Below are positions 49,519 through 58,683 of a stretch of 64,000 bases of DNA, in pieces. The translations under genes and the position numbers were made by a program. The stretch is from Hyphococcus sp. (GTDB lineage: Bacteria > Pseudomonadota > Alphaproteobacteria > Caulobacterales > Parvularculaceae), in assembly GCA_021776415.1 (NCBI GenBank), contig JAJFFY010000055.1:1-64000 (forward strand). Reading direction: 5' to 3'. The stretch's first letter is position 1, and every line of letters starts with the position of its first letter. The notes beneath the pieces are model-generated. The model saw only the letters and a program-made list of their open reading frames with translations. It did not search any database and was not told the origin of the DNA.

Positions 49519-49591
49519 CTTCCCCCGTAAACGGGGGAAGAACAACCCCACCGCAAGCACGACCTAATTCCTCCCCCGCTCGCGGGGGAGG
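49519..49591. repeat. Tandem palindromes CTTCCCCCG-TAAA-CGGGGGAAG and CCTCCCCCGC-TC-GCGGGGGAGG
   Basis: Two perfect stems of 9 and 10 bp, 29 nt apart. Confidence 0.85.
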
Positions 49592-49648
49592 TGTCCGCAA
49601 GGCAGACGGAGGGGGCAACAGCCTGGCTGGTGGAAAGATTAGTGAACA

Positions 49649-50188
49649 TTAGTTGGCTCTATCAATTAGCGCTGTATGAATTATCTTTTCCACCTCGAGT
49701 GTATTCCGAAGATCTTCAATAATACGCGCTAAGTTCTGCTCACCGGCGAAGCCCTTGCAACCCAGGTTATAAATTATGGTTCTCCGTTTATTATGCTCAA
49801 TTTTTTCAATAGTGATGGATGGGTGATCCGTCCAAACCTCAGAGCAAGAAGAGTTATCAACAACGCCATAATCAGCCCGCAATGCAAGAAAGTCTTGCTG
49901 ATTGAGCCGCTCGACGAGTTCTAAAAAGAGTTCATGCTCTTTCTGATATACAAAATCACCAATTAAGAGCGGTTCAACTGAACCAAATCCCGCGCCGTAC
50001 CCGCGCAACAACATCAATCCGTCTCTAAACACATACACGTCGAAAGCTGGACAACTGCCAAAGCAACCACTTTCCGCATAGTGGACAAAATCGCTCCCCA
50101 CAAACGGAAATTGCTGTTGTGATGACGAAGCACATCCTGCGGACATAACAGCCAGTAAGCCGAACAAGACTGGTTTCATTCCCATCAT
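49649..50188 (-). CDS. Lipoprotein, DUF6438-like
   Basis: Lipobox LLAVMSAGCASS; YAESGCFGSCPAFDVYVFRDG matches the DUF6438 signature. Confidence 0.75.
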   Translation of the reverse strand: MMGMKPVLFGLLAVMSAGCASSSQQQFPFVGSDFVHYAESGCFGSCPAFDVYVFRDGLMLLRGYGAGFGSVEPLLIGDFVYQKEHELFLELVERLNQQDFLALRADYGVVDNSSCSEVWTDHPSITIEKIEHNKRRTIIYNLGCKGFAGEQNLARIIEDLRNTLEVEKIIHTALIDRAN

Positions 50189-51204
50189 CCCACCAACGCC
50201 TTCATAATCGCCTTCTGCACATGCAGCCGGTTCTCCGCCTCATCATAGGCAATACAATTCGGCCCATCAAAAACCGCATCGGTCATTTTCACATTGCGGC
50301 GCATGGGCAGGCAGTGGGAGACTAGCGCGTTGTTGGTCATCGCCATTTTTTCTTCATTGACGATGAAATGTTTGAAGCGGTCGCGGATGCCTTTTTCTGG
50401 TTGCCAGTTTCCAAAAAACGGCAGCGCGCCCCAACTTTTGGCGTAGACGACATCAGCGCTGTCATAGGCCTCGGCAATGTCATGGGAAATCGTCAGCGCA
50501 TGGCCGTTGGCGCCGGCGTCTTTCGAGGCTTGGCTGATATAGCGCTCATCGAGAATATAATCTTCCATCGGACAAAGCAGCGTCGGTTTCATGCCGAACT
50601 TGGCGGCGATCATCAGCGCTGAATTGGCGACCGCGGTGTTGAGCGGTTTGGGGTGATAGGTCCAGGTGAGGACGAACTTCTTGCCCTCAAGATCGCCGAG
50701 CCGTTCCTGCAGCGCCATAATATGCGCCATCTCCTGACAGGGATGGGTGATGGTCTCCATATTGATGACCGGGACATCGGCATATTTTGCAAAGGCGGTG
50801 AGGATCTTGTCTTTGCGATCCTCCTGCCAGTCGGCAAATTTCGGAAAGGCGCGCACGCCAATCATGTCGCAATAGCGCGACAGGATTTTGGCCGCCTCTT
50901 TGACATGCTCTTCCGCCTCGCCGTCCATGACGACGCCGTCCTCAAATTCCAGCGGCCACATTCCGCCCGATGGCGACAACACCACCGCATGTCCGCCCAA
51001 CTGGCGGGCGCCGACATCAAACGAGGTCCGGGTCCGCAGTGAGTTGTTAAGAAATAACAACGCAATCGTTTTGCCGTTCAAAGCATCGTCCCACGTTGCG
51101 CCGGGCCCAGCCCCCTGGAGCGCTGATTTCATCGCCCTGGCATCGGTAATCATCGCCTGCAATTCAGGCCGCGACCAATCTGCAGTGTTTAAAAAATGTC
51201 TCAT
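50185..51204 (-). CDS. N-acetylornithine carbamoyltransferase (ArgF'/AOTCase-type)
   Basis: MRHFLNTADWSRPELQAMI, SLRTRTSFDVGARQLGGHAVVL, WPLEFEDGVVMDGEAEEHVKEAAKILSRY, TWTYHPKPLNTAVANSAL, VYAKSWGALPFFGNW, HCLPMRRNVKMTDAVFD; closely resembles the recalled Xanthomonas AOTCase sequence. Confidence 0.9.
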   Translation of the reverse strand: MRHFLNTADWSRPELQAMITDARAMKSALQGAGPGATWDDALNGKTIALLFLNNSLRTRTSFDVGARQLGGHAVVLSPSGGMWPLEFEDGVVMDGEAEEHVKEAAKILSRYCDMIGVRAFPKFADWQEDRKDKILTAFAKYADVPVINMETITHPCQEMAHIMALQERLGDLEGKKFVLTWTYHPKPLNTAVANSALMIAAKFGMKPTLLCPMEDYILDERYISQASKDAGANGHALTISHDIAEAYDSADVVYAKSWGALPFFGNWQPEKGIRDRFKHFIVNEEKMAMTNNALVSHCLPMRRNVKMTDAVFDGPNCIAYDEAENRLHVQKAIMKALVG

Positions 51205-51332
51205 GACCATTGGTTAGACGGGCGAACCGGAAAATCCAAGAAAAAGAACACCCTGCGCCGCAGGGCGACACTGGAAAACTTAAGCCCCCGGCGTGTTGAT
51301 TCGCGGGTGACAGGGGGAGGCGAAGCAGAATA

Positions 51333-51349
51333 GTTTACAAATCGTAAAC
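51333..51349. promoter_or_regulatory. Palindrome GTTTAC-AAATC-GTAAAC
   Basis: Perfect 6-bp dyad in the divergent gap between the AOTCase gene and the sensor kinase. Confidence 0.5.
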
Positions 51350-51425
51350 AAGGGGCGCATGGCGTCGGCGCGGGCCGTTTGCTATGGATCGCGGTTTATT
51401 GGGAAAAGGTTCAGCAGCGCGCTCA

Positions 51426-53666
51426 ATGACGAAAAATCCTAGGGATAATAGCGGTTTGGACTTGGCGGCGCGGATCGATGCGCTCTCGCCTCGGCGTCTG
51501 TCTTATCTGACTGGCGGGTTTATCCTTGTTCTCGCCGTTCTGCTGATCTTCGAAGTCAATGACAAAGCCGCCTCGCGCCGGGTCGAAACCGAATTGCGGC
51601 TGGAACAGGCCGCCAGCGACAGCTCTGCGGCCATGAATATCGCGATCATGACCGGCGCGCCGGCGCGCGAAGTGCTGACCGGCATGTGGCCCGGCGGTTA
51701 TAGCGCGCTCTATCACCTCTCGCCGTCCGGCGATGTCCTGACCACATCGGGCCGCACTGATATTGTGCAAATCCCGGCGCCGGCGTTACGCACGCTTGAA
51801 CTTCAGGGCCGCGGCAAGGGCGTGCTTGATCTTGCCGGGGGGAAAATCGCGGCGGTGTGGCGACCGCTCGACAATGGCGAAATTCTGCTGGCGGCGGCGC
51901 CGGCGCGCGACATCTATGACCGCTCGCAGATCTGGATTGTTTACGCAGTTATTCTGATTGCCCTCAGCGTTGTCATTATCTCGTTGATGGCGGCGTTCAT
52001 CCGCCAAAGCCGGGCGGCGGCGAATGCGGCTTTCGCTCTGACGACGCTGACCGATTTTCAAGCGGCGATGGCGGGCGGGCGTTGTGCGCCGTGGTTTTAC
52101 AAAAAGAACGACCGCATGATCGCGTTCTCGCGCGCGTTCCTTGAGCCGCTGGGTCTTGGCGCGCGCGACCGCTCCTTCACCTTGCGGGAAATATCGGCGA
52201 TCGTTCATCCGAACGATCTGCGCACCGCGATTGCGGTTCTCTGCGGCGAGCCTTCCGGCGTCAATGAAGGGCTGGTGCGGTTTCGCGATCCCGGCGGGCG
52301 CTGGCTAAAGACATATCTGCGCACCGCAACGGATGCGACAAGGTTTGAACGCGCCGGCGTCGCCTTTGACCTTTCCGGCGCCAAGGCGATTTCACCGGGC
52401 GCAGCGATTGCCGAGACCCGGCTGCGCGATGCGATAGAGGCGATCCCCGAGGCGTTCGTGTTGTGGGATGCAAACGGGCGCCTGGCGATTTGGAACAAAC
52501 GCTTCGCCTCGACCTTCCGGCTGCCGGCCAAAGTTTTAAAACCCGGCTTCACCGTTGACGAAGTCTCGACCTGCGCGACGGTCGGCGGTGATATTCTCAA
52601 CCAGCATTTCGGGCCGCTCGATAGCGAGGCCCCGGAGACGGTTGAGGTGGCGTTGCCGGGAAGCCGGTGGGCGCATGTCTCGCGCCGGCGCACGGCCGAA
52701 GGCGGCTGGGTCTGCGTTGCATCAAACGTCACCGACTTGAAACTCCGCGCCAGCGCACAGAAGAAAAAAGAGCGCGAGCTGCAACAAACCGTCGAAGACC
52801 TGGAAGCATCGCGCCGCGACCTTTCAGAAACCATGCTGAAATATCAATATGAGAAATACCGCGCCGAGGACGCCAACCGGTCGAAGAGCGAATTCCTCGC
52901 CAATATGAGCCATGAGCTCAGAACCCCCTTGAACGCCATAAACGGGTTTTCCGAGGTTATGCAGTCGGAGCTTTACGGGCCGCTCGGCGATGCGAAGTAT
53001 AAGGAATATATCGGCGATATTCTCGCCAGCGGCAAACACCTGCTGGAACTTATCGACGACATTCTCGACATGTCGAAAATCGAGGCCGGCCGGCTCAAGC
53101 TGGAGCCGAGAAAAGTCGAGCTTGAAAAACTGCTCAATGAGGCGACCCGCCTTGTGGCGCCGCGGGCGACGGAGGCCGGGGTGACGCTGACGACCTCGGT
53201 CGGCCATGCGCCGCCGGTCTGGGCGGATGCGCGCGCGGTCAAACAGGTCACGCTCAACCTGTTATCGAACGCGCTAAAATTCACCCCGCAAGGCGGCGAG
53301 GTCACGCTTACCGCCGAGGCCGATCTTGACGGCGTCACCATCATCGTCGCCGATTCTGGCTCCGGCATTGAGCGCGTGCGATTGAAAAAACTCGGCGCGC
53401 CGTTCGAACTGGCGGAAAATCATTTCTCCAAAAGCAATACCGGCTCCGGGCTTGGCCTCGCGCTTTCAAAGTCGCTGATGCAAATGCAAGACGGCATTCT
53501 TGCCATCGCCAGCCAGCCCGGCAAGGGCACCGTCGCCTGCGCTGCATTCCCGCGCCGCAAAGGCGCAAAAGTCCGCCTGCCGCAATTCATCCGCAAGGAA
53601 GCCCATGTGCTCACCGGCGGCGAGGCGGCGGCGCCAAGCTTCAAGGTTACGCAAGCGGCGGAGTAG
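51426..53666 (+). CDS. PAS-containing membrane sensor histidine kinase (PleC/DivJ-like)
   Basis: Two TM segments, PAS-like region, FLANMSHELRTPLNAINGFSEVM (H box), LNLLSNALKFTP, GSGLGLALSKSLM. Confidence 0.93.
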   Translation: MTKNPRDNSGLDLAARIDALSPRRLSYLTGGFILVLAVLLIFEVNDKAASRRVETELRLEQAASDSSAAMNIAIMTGAPAREVLTGMWPGGYSALYHLSPSGDVLTTSGRTDIVQIPAPALRTLELQGRGKGVLDLAGGKIAAVWRPLDNGEILLAAAPARDIYDRSQIWIVYAVILIALSVVIISLMAAFIRQSRAAANAAFALTTLTDFQAAMAGGRCAPWFYKKNDRMIAFSRAFLEPLGLGARDRSFTLREISAIVHPNDLRTAIAVLCGEPSGVNEGLVRFRDPGGRWLKTYLRTATDATRFERAGVAFDLSGAKAISPGAAIAETRLRDAIEAIPEAFVLWDANGRLAIWNKRFASTFRLPAKVLKPGFTVDEVSTCATVGGDILNQHFGPLDSEAPETVEVALPGSRWAHVSRRRTAEGGWVCVASNVTDLKLRASAQKKKERELQQTVEDLEASRRDLSETMLKYQYEKYRAEDANRSKSEFLANMSHELRTPLNAINGFSEVMQSELYGPLGDAKYKEYIGDILASGKHLLELIDDILDMSKIEAGRLKLEPRKVELEKLLNEATRLVAPRATEAGVTLTTSVGHAPPVWADARAVKQVTLNLLSNALKFTPQGGEVTLTAEADLDGVTIIVADSGSGIERVRLKKLGAPFELAENHFSKSNTGSGLGLALSKSLMQMQDGILAIASQPGKGTVACAAFPRRKGAKVRLPQFIRKEAHVLTGGEAAAPSFKVTQAAE

Positions 53667-53781
53667 ACGGCGGGTTTTGAACGGCCTTGCTCCTATGGTA
53701 ACAATCGCTCGTCTATTGCACCCCAGTAAATTTATATCTGTATCTATGCTTCCCCAATCAATTTGCATGGAGGATCAATAA

Positions 53782-54585
53782 ATGTCTCATTTCGACCATA
53801 CGACGGCGAAGATTGCCGCATGGAACCTGGCCGGCTTCCAGACCATTTCGCCTGAGCGGCTTGCGCTGCAGGTTGAAGGTCTGGCTATTCTCGATGCGGA
53901 GGTTGTGACGCTGGTGGAGGTCAAACCCTTCAGCCACATGCAAGACCTGATCGACGGTCTCGCGGCGAAGGGGTGCGAGTATGAATTCGTCATGCTGCCG
54001 CAAACCAGCGATTTGAACATTGGCGTCCTGTTCAAGAGCGGCGTCGAGGCGACGAATGCGCGTTTTATCGACAATTCCGACCTTGGCGATCCCGGCAAGC
54101 GCAAAGCCATGGTCGTCGATATGAAGGTTGGAAAATTCGACTTCAAGTTGATCACTGTGCACTTAAAATCCGGCCGCGGGCGCAGCGAGCAACGCACGCG
54201 TGATGAACAATGCAAGGTGATCGGCGCGTTCATTACCAATGAGCGCAATCAAAGCCGCGAGGACATCCTTCTGATGGGTGATTTCAATATGATCCCCGGC
54301 GAGGATGTCAGTAATTTCCATCACCTCGGCGGCGACGATCTGATGAACTTTTTGTCATCGTGGGACTTGCAGGCGCGGTTTTCTCACATCCTTCCCGCCG
54401 GCCGCGCAAACCTCCTTGATGGATTTGCGATCTCACGCACCTATTCCACGGAATATATTCGCGGCAGCCTGCGGCTGTTTCCCATGCACTGGACGATGGA
54501 TATGGGCCGGGAGAAATTTCGCACCAAAGTCTCGGATCACTTGCCGTTCGTGGCCTCGTTCCGAATTGATCGGTCCCGGGATTAA
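53782..54585 (+). CDS. Endonuclease/exonuclease/phosphatase family protein
   Basis: KIAAWNLAGFQ, VTLVEVK, LLMGDFNMIPG, VSDHLPFVASF; good GGAGG RBS upstream. Confidence 0.88.
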   Translation: MSHFDHTTAKIAAWNLAGFQTISPERLALQVEGLAILDAEVVTLVEVKPFSHMQDLIDGLAAKGCEYEFVMLPQTSDLNIGVLFKSGVEATNARFIDNSDLGDPGKRKAMVVDMKVGKFDFKLITVHLKSGRGRSEQRTRDEQCKVIGAFITNERNQSREDILLMGDFNMIPGEDVSNFHHLGGDDLMNFLSSWDLQARFSHILPAGRANLLDGFAISRTYSTEYIRGSLRLFPMHWTMDMGREKFRTKVSDHLPFVASFRIDRSRD

Positions 54586-55746
54586 TTAGCGCCGATCACT
54601 CACTGCATCTTGCGCTTCACGAAACGCTTTCGCCAGTGCGCTTTCAGGCGTCTCATAAAGCTTGGCGGCAACCCTGCCCTCGCCCGGCGCCGGGACGGCG
54701 ATTTCATAGTCCTTCGCCCCCACCGGCCGCGCCACATCAGCGAACGCTACCACCCGCTTGATCGCCGGCGACCAGGCGCAACTGGTGACGCGTCCGACCG
54801 GTTTGCCGCCGGCAAAAACGGCTGCGCCCGGCATGGAGCGTTCATCGTCTACCGACAAAGTGACAAGCCGGCGTTCGGGCCGGCTCGCGACATAGCGCAA
54901 ACCCCGGCGGCCATTATACCAGCCGCGATCGAGCGGCGCCAAATGCGGCAGTCCGATTTCCGCCGGCGTGCGCCGCATTGTCGTACCCGGATGATCGGCG
55001 GCGACAAAGTCTACGCCCGGTCGCGGCGCGCCGCTTTCAATGCGCAAGGTCTCCATCGCATCAAGTCCGATTGGCCCAGCCTTGCCGCGACGCACCAGCC
55101 GCTCCCAGATGGTCAACGCATCGGCGGCGGGAAAGATCAACTCAACGCCCGGAAGCGCGCCGAACTGTATCGGCCGTGCTGCGGTTTCAACGCCGCGCAC
55201 CACCGCCGAGGCGGCGACATCCTCGCCCGGCATTTTCATACCGGCAGCGCTCAAGACTTCGCTGGCGCGCGGACCGAACACGCCGATCGCCGCAACCGCT
55301 TCGCAAATATCCTCGCCCAGCGCATCAACACCGCGCGCGCCAAGTTGCAACCGCCGCGCATGAGATGTTGGGGTGGTCAACAAAAACAAATCGTCCGACA
55401 GGCGCGAGACTTCCGCAAGATCAAGAACCCCGCCGTCACCGTCGAGGATTAACCCACACGCACTTTCACCAACACCAAGCCGTGGCGCCGGCGCGGTGGT
55501 GATGCGCGATAAAAACTGCGCCGCTTCGCGTCCACGCACGGCCCAGCGCGACAGGGCGCCAAGATCGGCAATCGCCGCAGAGTTTTTCGCCGCGTGATAT
55601 TCCTTTTCCACCGAGGTGAAGACGCGCGCCAGGGACCAGCCATTGACCGAGGTCCAGATATTGGCCTCGCTCGCGGATGCGGCCGCTGCATAAAGCGGGG
55701 TCGCGCGCGGGCTATCGACGATCACGTCTTCAGCTGGAAAGATCAT
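54586..55746 (-). CDS. GcvT/YgfZ-family aminomethyltransferase-like protein
   Basis: EYHAAKNSAAIADLGALSRWAVRGREAAQFLSRI, GLDAMETLRIESGAPRPGVDF, SCAWSPAIKRVVAFADV. Confidence 0.88.
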   Translation of the reverse strand: MIFPAEDVIVDSPRATPLYAAAASASEANIWTSVNGWSLARVFTSVEKEYHAAKNSAAIADLGALSRWAVRGREAAQFLSRITTAPAPRLGVGESACGLILDGDGGVLDLAEVSRLSDDLFLLTTPTSHARRLQLGARGVDALGEDICEAVAAIGVFGPRASEVLSAAGMKMPGEDVAASAVVRGVETAARPIQFGALPGVELIFPAADALTIWERLVRRGKAGPIGLDAMETLRIESGAPRPGVDFVAADHPGTTMRRTPAEIGLPHLAPLDRGWYNGRRGLRYVASRPERRLVTLSVDDERSMPGAAVFAGGKPVGRVTSCAWSPAIKRVVAFADVARPVGAKDYEIAVPAPGEGRVAAKLYETPESALAKAFREAQDAVSDRR

Positions 55747-57314
55747 GCCGCACGGCCTCCGCGTTTGACCTCAAAGAGCGCAGCTTTTGCAGCCATGCGG
55801 CCAGCGGCGCAAGAAAGCCCGGCGCCAATGCGCGCCTCGCGCCCACAGAAATATAACCCACTAACATAACCGGCCGAGCCGGCGACCCGCGCCAGCGCAA
55901 CCTGCTCGATGATGCTCGACGGGGCGGCGTAATCTTGCGCCGGCGCGCTGGTCGATTGTGCAATGTCGCTCGCCAACCGCAACGCCCGCGCCTTGATGCG
56001 GTCTTCGATATCAGGCGCAAATTTTTCAATATTGGCGAGGATGGCCGTTTCAATTTCCGCGCGCCGGTCCGCGTCCGGGGCCTCATCAAACGGCAACGGG
56101 TGCGCAATGGCGGAGAGGAGTTGCATCCCATCACCGCCGATCTCTTCATCAAGGACGTCCGGGAACACCGCTTCAATCATTAAGTCACTCGGAACCCGGC
56201 CAGCGCGCGCATCGGCGAACGCCCGGCGCAAAGCTTCACGCGGCGGCGCATAAACCAGGCGCCGGCTCATATGGCCCCTGGTTTTTTCATCTCGCGCAAC
56301 ACCTTTGAGCGCAAGATGTAAATGTCCGCTCGCAAGCTGCGGACTAGCGGCGGTGATCGCGCGTTGAAATCCGATATCGATCGTCGCAGCGCCGATCATC
56401 TCCATGAACACCCGCCGAGCCGAGCCAGCGGCGACAATAATCGGCGCGCGAATTTGCCCGCCGCCCTCAAGCTCCACTCCGGCGGCGTGGTCTTGCTCAA
56501 TCAATATGGAAGCAACGCCGGTCGCGGCGCGAATATCGACCTTGGCCGCTTGCGCCGCGCGGCGCAGCGCTGTCACCACCGCCACCGCGCCCCCTTGCGG
56601 ATAGGCGCAAGCACCCTGAAGCCCGGCGACCTCGCCGGCCCAACGGCGCACCAGCGTCATAAAGCTGAACGGCTCATGCGGGGCTGCGGCGGAGCGAAAC
56701 CCTGCTTCGCACAACAACGCCGTCTTTAAGGGACCGTCAGGCAGATATGCATCCAGCACTTCTTGCGCCGGGGCGAGGGAGAAGAAATTTAACCGCGCCG
56801 CTAAATTGCGCGGCGCCGCGCGCATCACCTTTTCAATATCGCTTTCCGGCGCCGCCGCCGCTTCAAATGCCGGCCGGCAAAATGCAGCCGCCTCAAAGAC
56901 TTCCGCGATGAATTTCTGAAACGCCGGGCCCGCCTCTTCGTCGTCAAACGCCGCCGCCGCCATTTGTAAGTCGCCGCCAAGCTGCAAGGTCTCGCCGTCT
57001 TCAAAAAAATAAGCCGTATCAAGACAACGTGCGGCATAAGATACGCCGTGGCGATAAAGGTCGAGATCGGCGATGACGGCGGGATCGAGAATGGAAATCA
57101 GGTGTTCGCCGTCAACATAGTTCTGACCCGGACTTAACTCACGCGCACACACCGCGCCGCCAATCTCAACGCCGGCCTCAAGCAATATCGTATTGTAGCC
57201 GGCGCGGCCAAGATATGCCGCCGCCGTCAGCCCTTCCGCATCGGCGCCGATGACGATCGCGTCAATCCCACCTTCGATACGTCCGCCGCCCGGTTTGTTC
57301 TGCACATCACTCAC
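55743..57314 (-). CDS. Phytoene dehydrogenase-like FAD-dependent oxidoreductase
   Basis: IDAIVIGADAEGLTAAAYLGRAGYNTILLEAGVEIGGAVCA; C-term GLYFCGREARIGAGLSCAAGRMAA; start GTG inferred, overlapping the upstream gene. Confidence 0.85.
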   Translation of the reverse strand: MSDVQNKPGGGRIEGGIDAIVIGADAEGLTAAAYLGRAGYNTILLEAGVEIGGAVCARELSPGQNYVDGEHLISILDPAVIADLDLYRHGVSYAARCLDTAYFFEDGETLQLGGDLQMAAAAFDDEEAGPAFQKFIAEVFEAAAFCRPAFEAAAAPESDIEKVMRAAPRNLAARLNFFSLAPAQEVLDAYLPDGPLKTALLCEAGFRSAAAPHEPFSFMTLVRRWAGEVAGLQGACAYPQGGAVAVVTALRRAAQAAKVDIRAATGVASILIEQDHAAGVELEGGGQIRAPIIVAAGSARRVFMEMIGAATIDIGFQRAITAASPQLASGHLHLALKGVARDEKTRGHMSRRLVYAPPREALRRAFADARAGRVPSDLMIEAVFPDVLDEEIGGDGMQLLSAIAHPLPFDEAPDADRRAEIETAILANIEKFAPDIEDRIKARALRLASDIAQSTSAPAQDYAAPSSIIEQVALARVAGSAGYVSGLYFCGREARIGAGLSCAAGRMAAKAALFEVKRGGRAA

Positions 57315-58665
57315 CGGCAAGGATCCTGTCCACCAGCCGCACCGCGGCAGCGACTGCGTTGTGTCGGTTCGGCTGTACAATAACATTTTCAATGCCGGCC
57401 CAACCTGGTCCCGCAAAGCCTGATCTCGCAAAAACTGGCGACCGGTCGGGCGACGCCGCGCCGATCACTTCAATTTTTGTTTTGCGGACATTGGCGGAAA
57501 ATTCCGGGATGCGGCTTGCCAGCTGATCGATCATCCGCCGCGCAACGGCCTGGCGATCCTGCCCAGTCCATTCGCGCCAGCCATCATCGTCGCGAAACGA
57601 CGCCGGGCAATAAGCGGTGCGGACAATGATGTCGCCATTGGCCGCATATTCAAACTCAACCGGCAAGCGATCGGGCAGCCGCCCATCAAGCGCGGCGTCG
57701 CGGGCGATTTGCAGATCACCGGCGCCGTCGAGAATTTGAAACACCGCCTTGTCATCGGGCGTCGCCGCCGGCATCGGTCTTTTGAGAGCAATGCGCAACA
57801 CCGCCGTCGCCGCGCCATGGCCCGCCAACGGACAGACCGAAGCGCCCATGCCGGCTTTTTGCGCCGCGCCAGGCGAAGCAAACAACACATAGCGGGTTTT
57901 TATCTTCTCCCCGTCCACAAGACTGACGACGACCTGCCGGGCGCCTTCGCGCGCGAGCTCAGCGAGGTCTTTGGTGAAAAATTCAACACCGGAATCCTTG
58001 CAAGCCGTCTCCAGCGTCGACAACAACGACGGCCCATCCTCATCAGGGCGCACCCGCCAGGCATGCTCGTCAAAAAATTCAGACAGCGCCAGCGCGGACC
58101 CGGGCTCTCCGCCGCCAAGCCCTGACGGGCCGAGCGCGTGGGCGGCGATATGAGTTTTCAAAGCGTCATCGCCAAGATAATCATCAAGCGCAGCGGCGCA
58201 AGAACCGGTCGCCTGGCCAAGCGCGGCGCAGTCACGCACGCCGCCGCTGAACAGGGAAAAGCCGGCGACGCCATTTGTTGGCGCTGCGGTCGCGGCATCG
58301 CGCAACTTTCGTCCAGCTTCAAGCGCCTTCATGTCATCAACAAAATCCGCCCACAGAAGATGGTCGGCGTTCTCACTTTGCGCCAGCGCCGCTTTGGTCT
58401 CGCGCACGCCCTCATGGGTGGTCACCGTCGCACCGTCCGGACCCAGCGTCACCCGGGCGCTAATCCGTTCAAGCGATAATCCATATTCGTGGAGGTCAAG
58501 CCGGCGCCATACGAAGTTCGGCATATCGCAATAAGACGCCGCCATGTTCTTTCGTTTTCGGGGACGGATGATCGCGACCGACGCGCCCGCTCGCGCAGCG
58601 ACCGCCGCCGCCGAGAAACTTGCCTCGTCAGCGCCGATCACTGTTAAATCAAATGTCGCTGTCAT
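57307..58665 (-). CDS. Second phytoene dehydrogenase-like (degenerate) oxidoreductase
   Basis: FDLTVIGADEASFSAAAVAARAGASVAIIRPRKRK; C-term SPDRSPVFARSGFAGPGWAGIENVIVQPNRHNAVAAAVRLV. Confidence 0.7.
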   Translation of the reverse strand: MTATFDLTVIGADEASFSAAAVAARAGASVAIIRPRKRKNMAASYCDMPNFVWRRLDLHEYGLSLERISARVTLGPDGATVTTHEGVRETKAALAQSENADHLLWADFVDDMKALEAGRKLRDAATAAPTNGVAGFSLFSGGVRDCAALGQATGSCAAALDDYLGDDALKTHIAAHALGPSGLGGGEPGSALALSEFFDEHAWRVRPDEDGPSLLSTLETACKDSGVEFFTKDLAELAREGARQVVVSLVDGEKIKTRYVLFASPGAAQKAGMGASVCPLAGHGAATAVLRIALKRPMPAATPDDKAVFQILDGAGDLQIARDAALDGRLPDRLPVEFEYAANGDIIVRTAYCPASFRDDDGWREWTGQDRQAVARRMIDQLASRIPEFSANVRKTKIEVIGAASPDRSPVFARSGFAGPGWAGIENVIVQPNRHNAVAAAVRLVDRILAGE

Positions 58666-58683
58666 CTGTGCTCGGCTCGCCGC

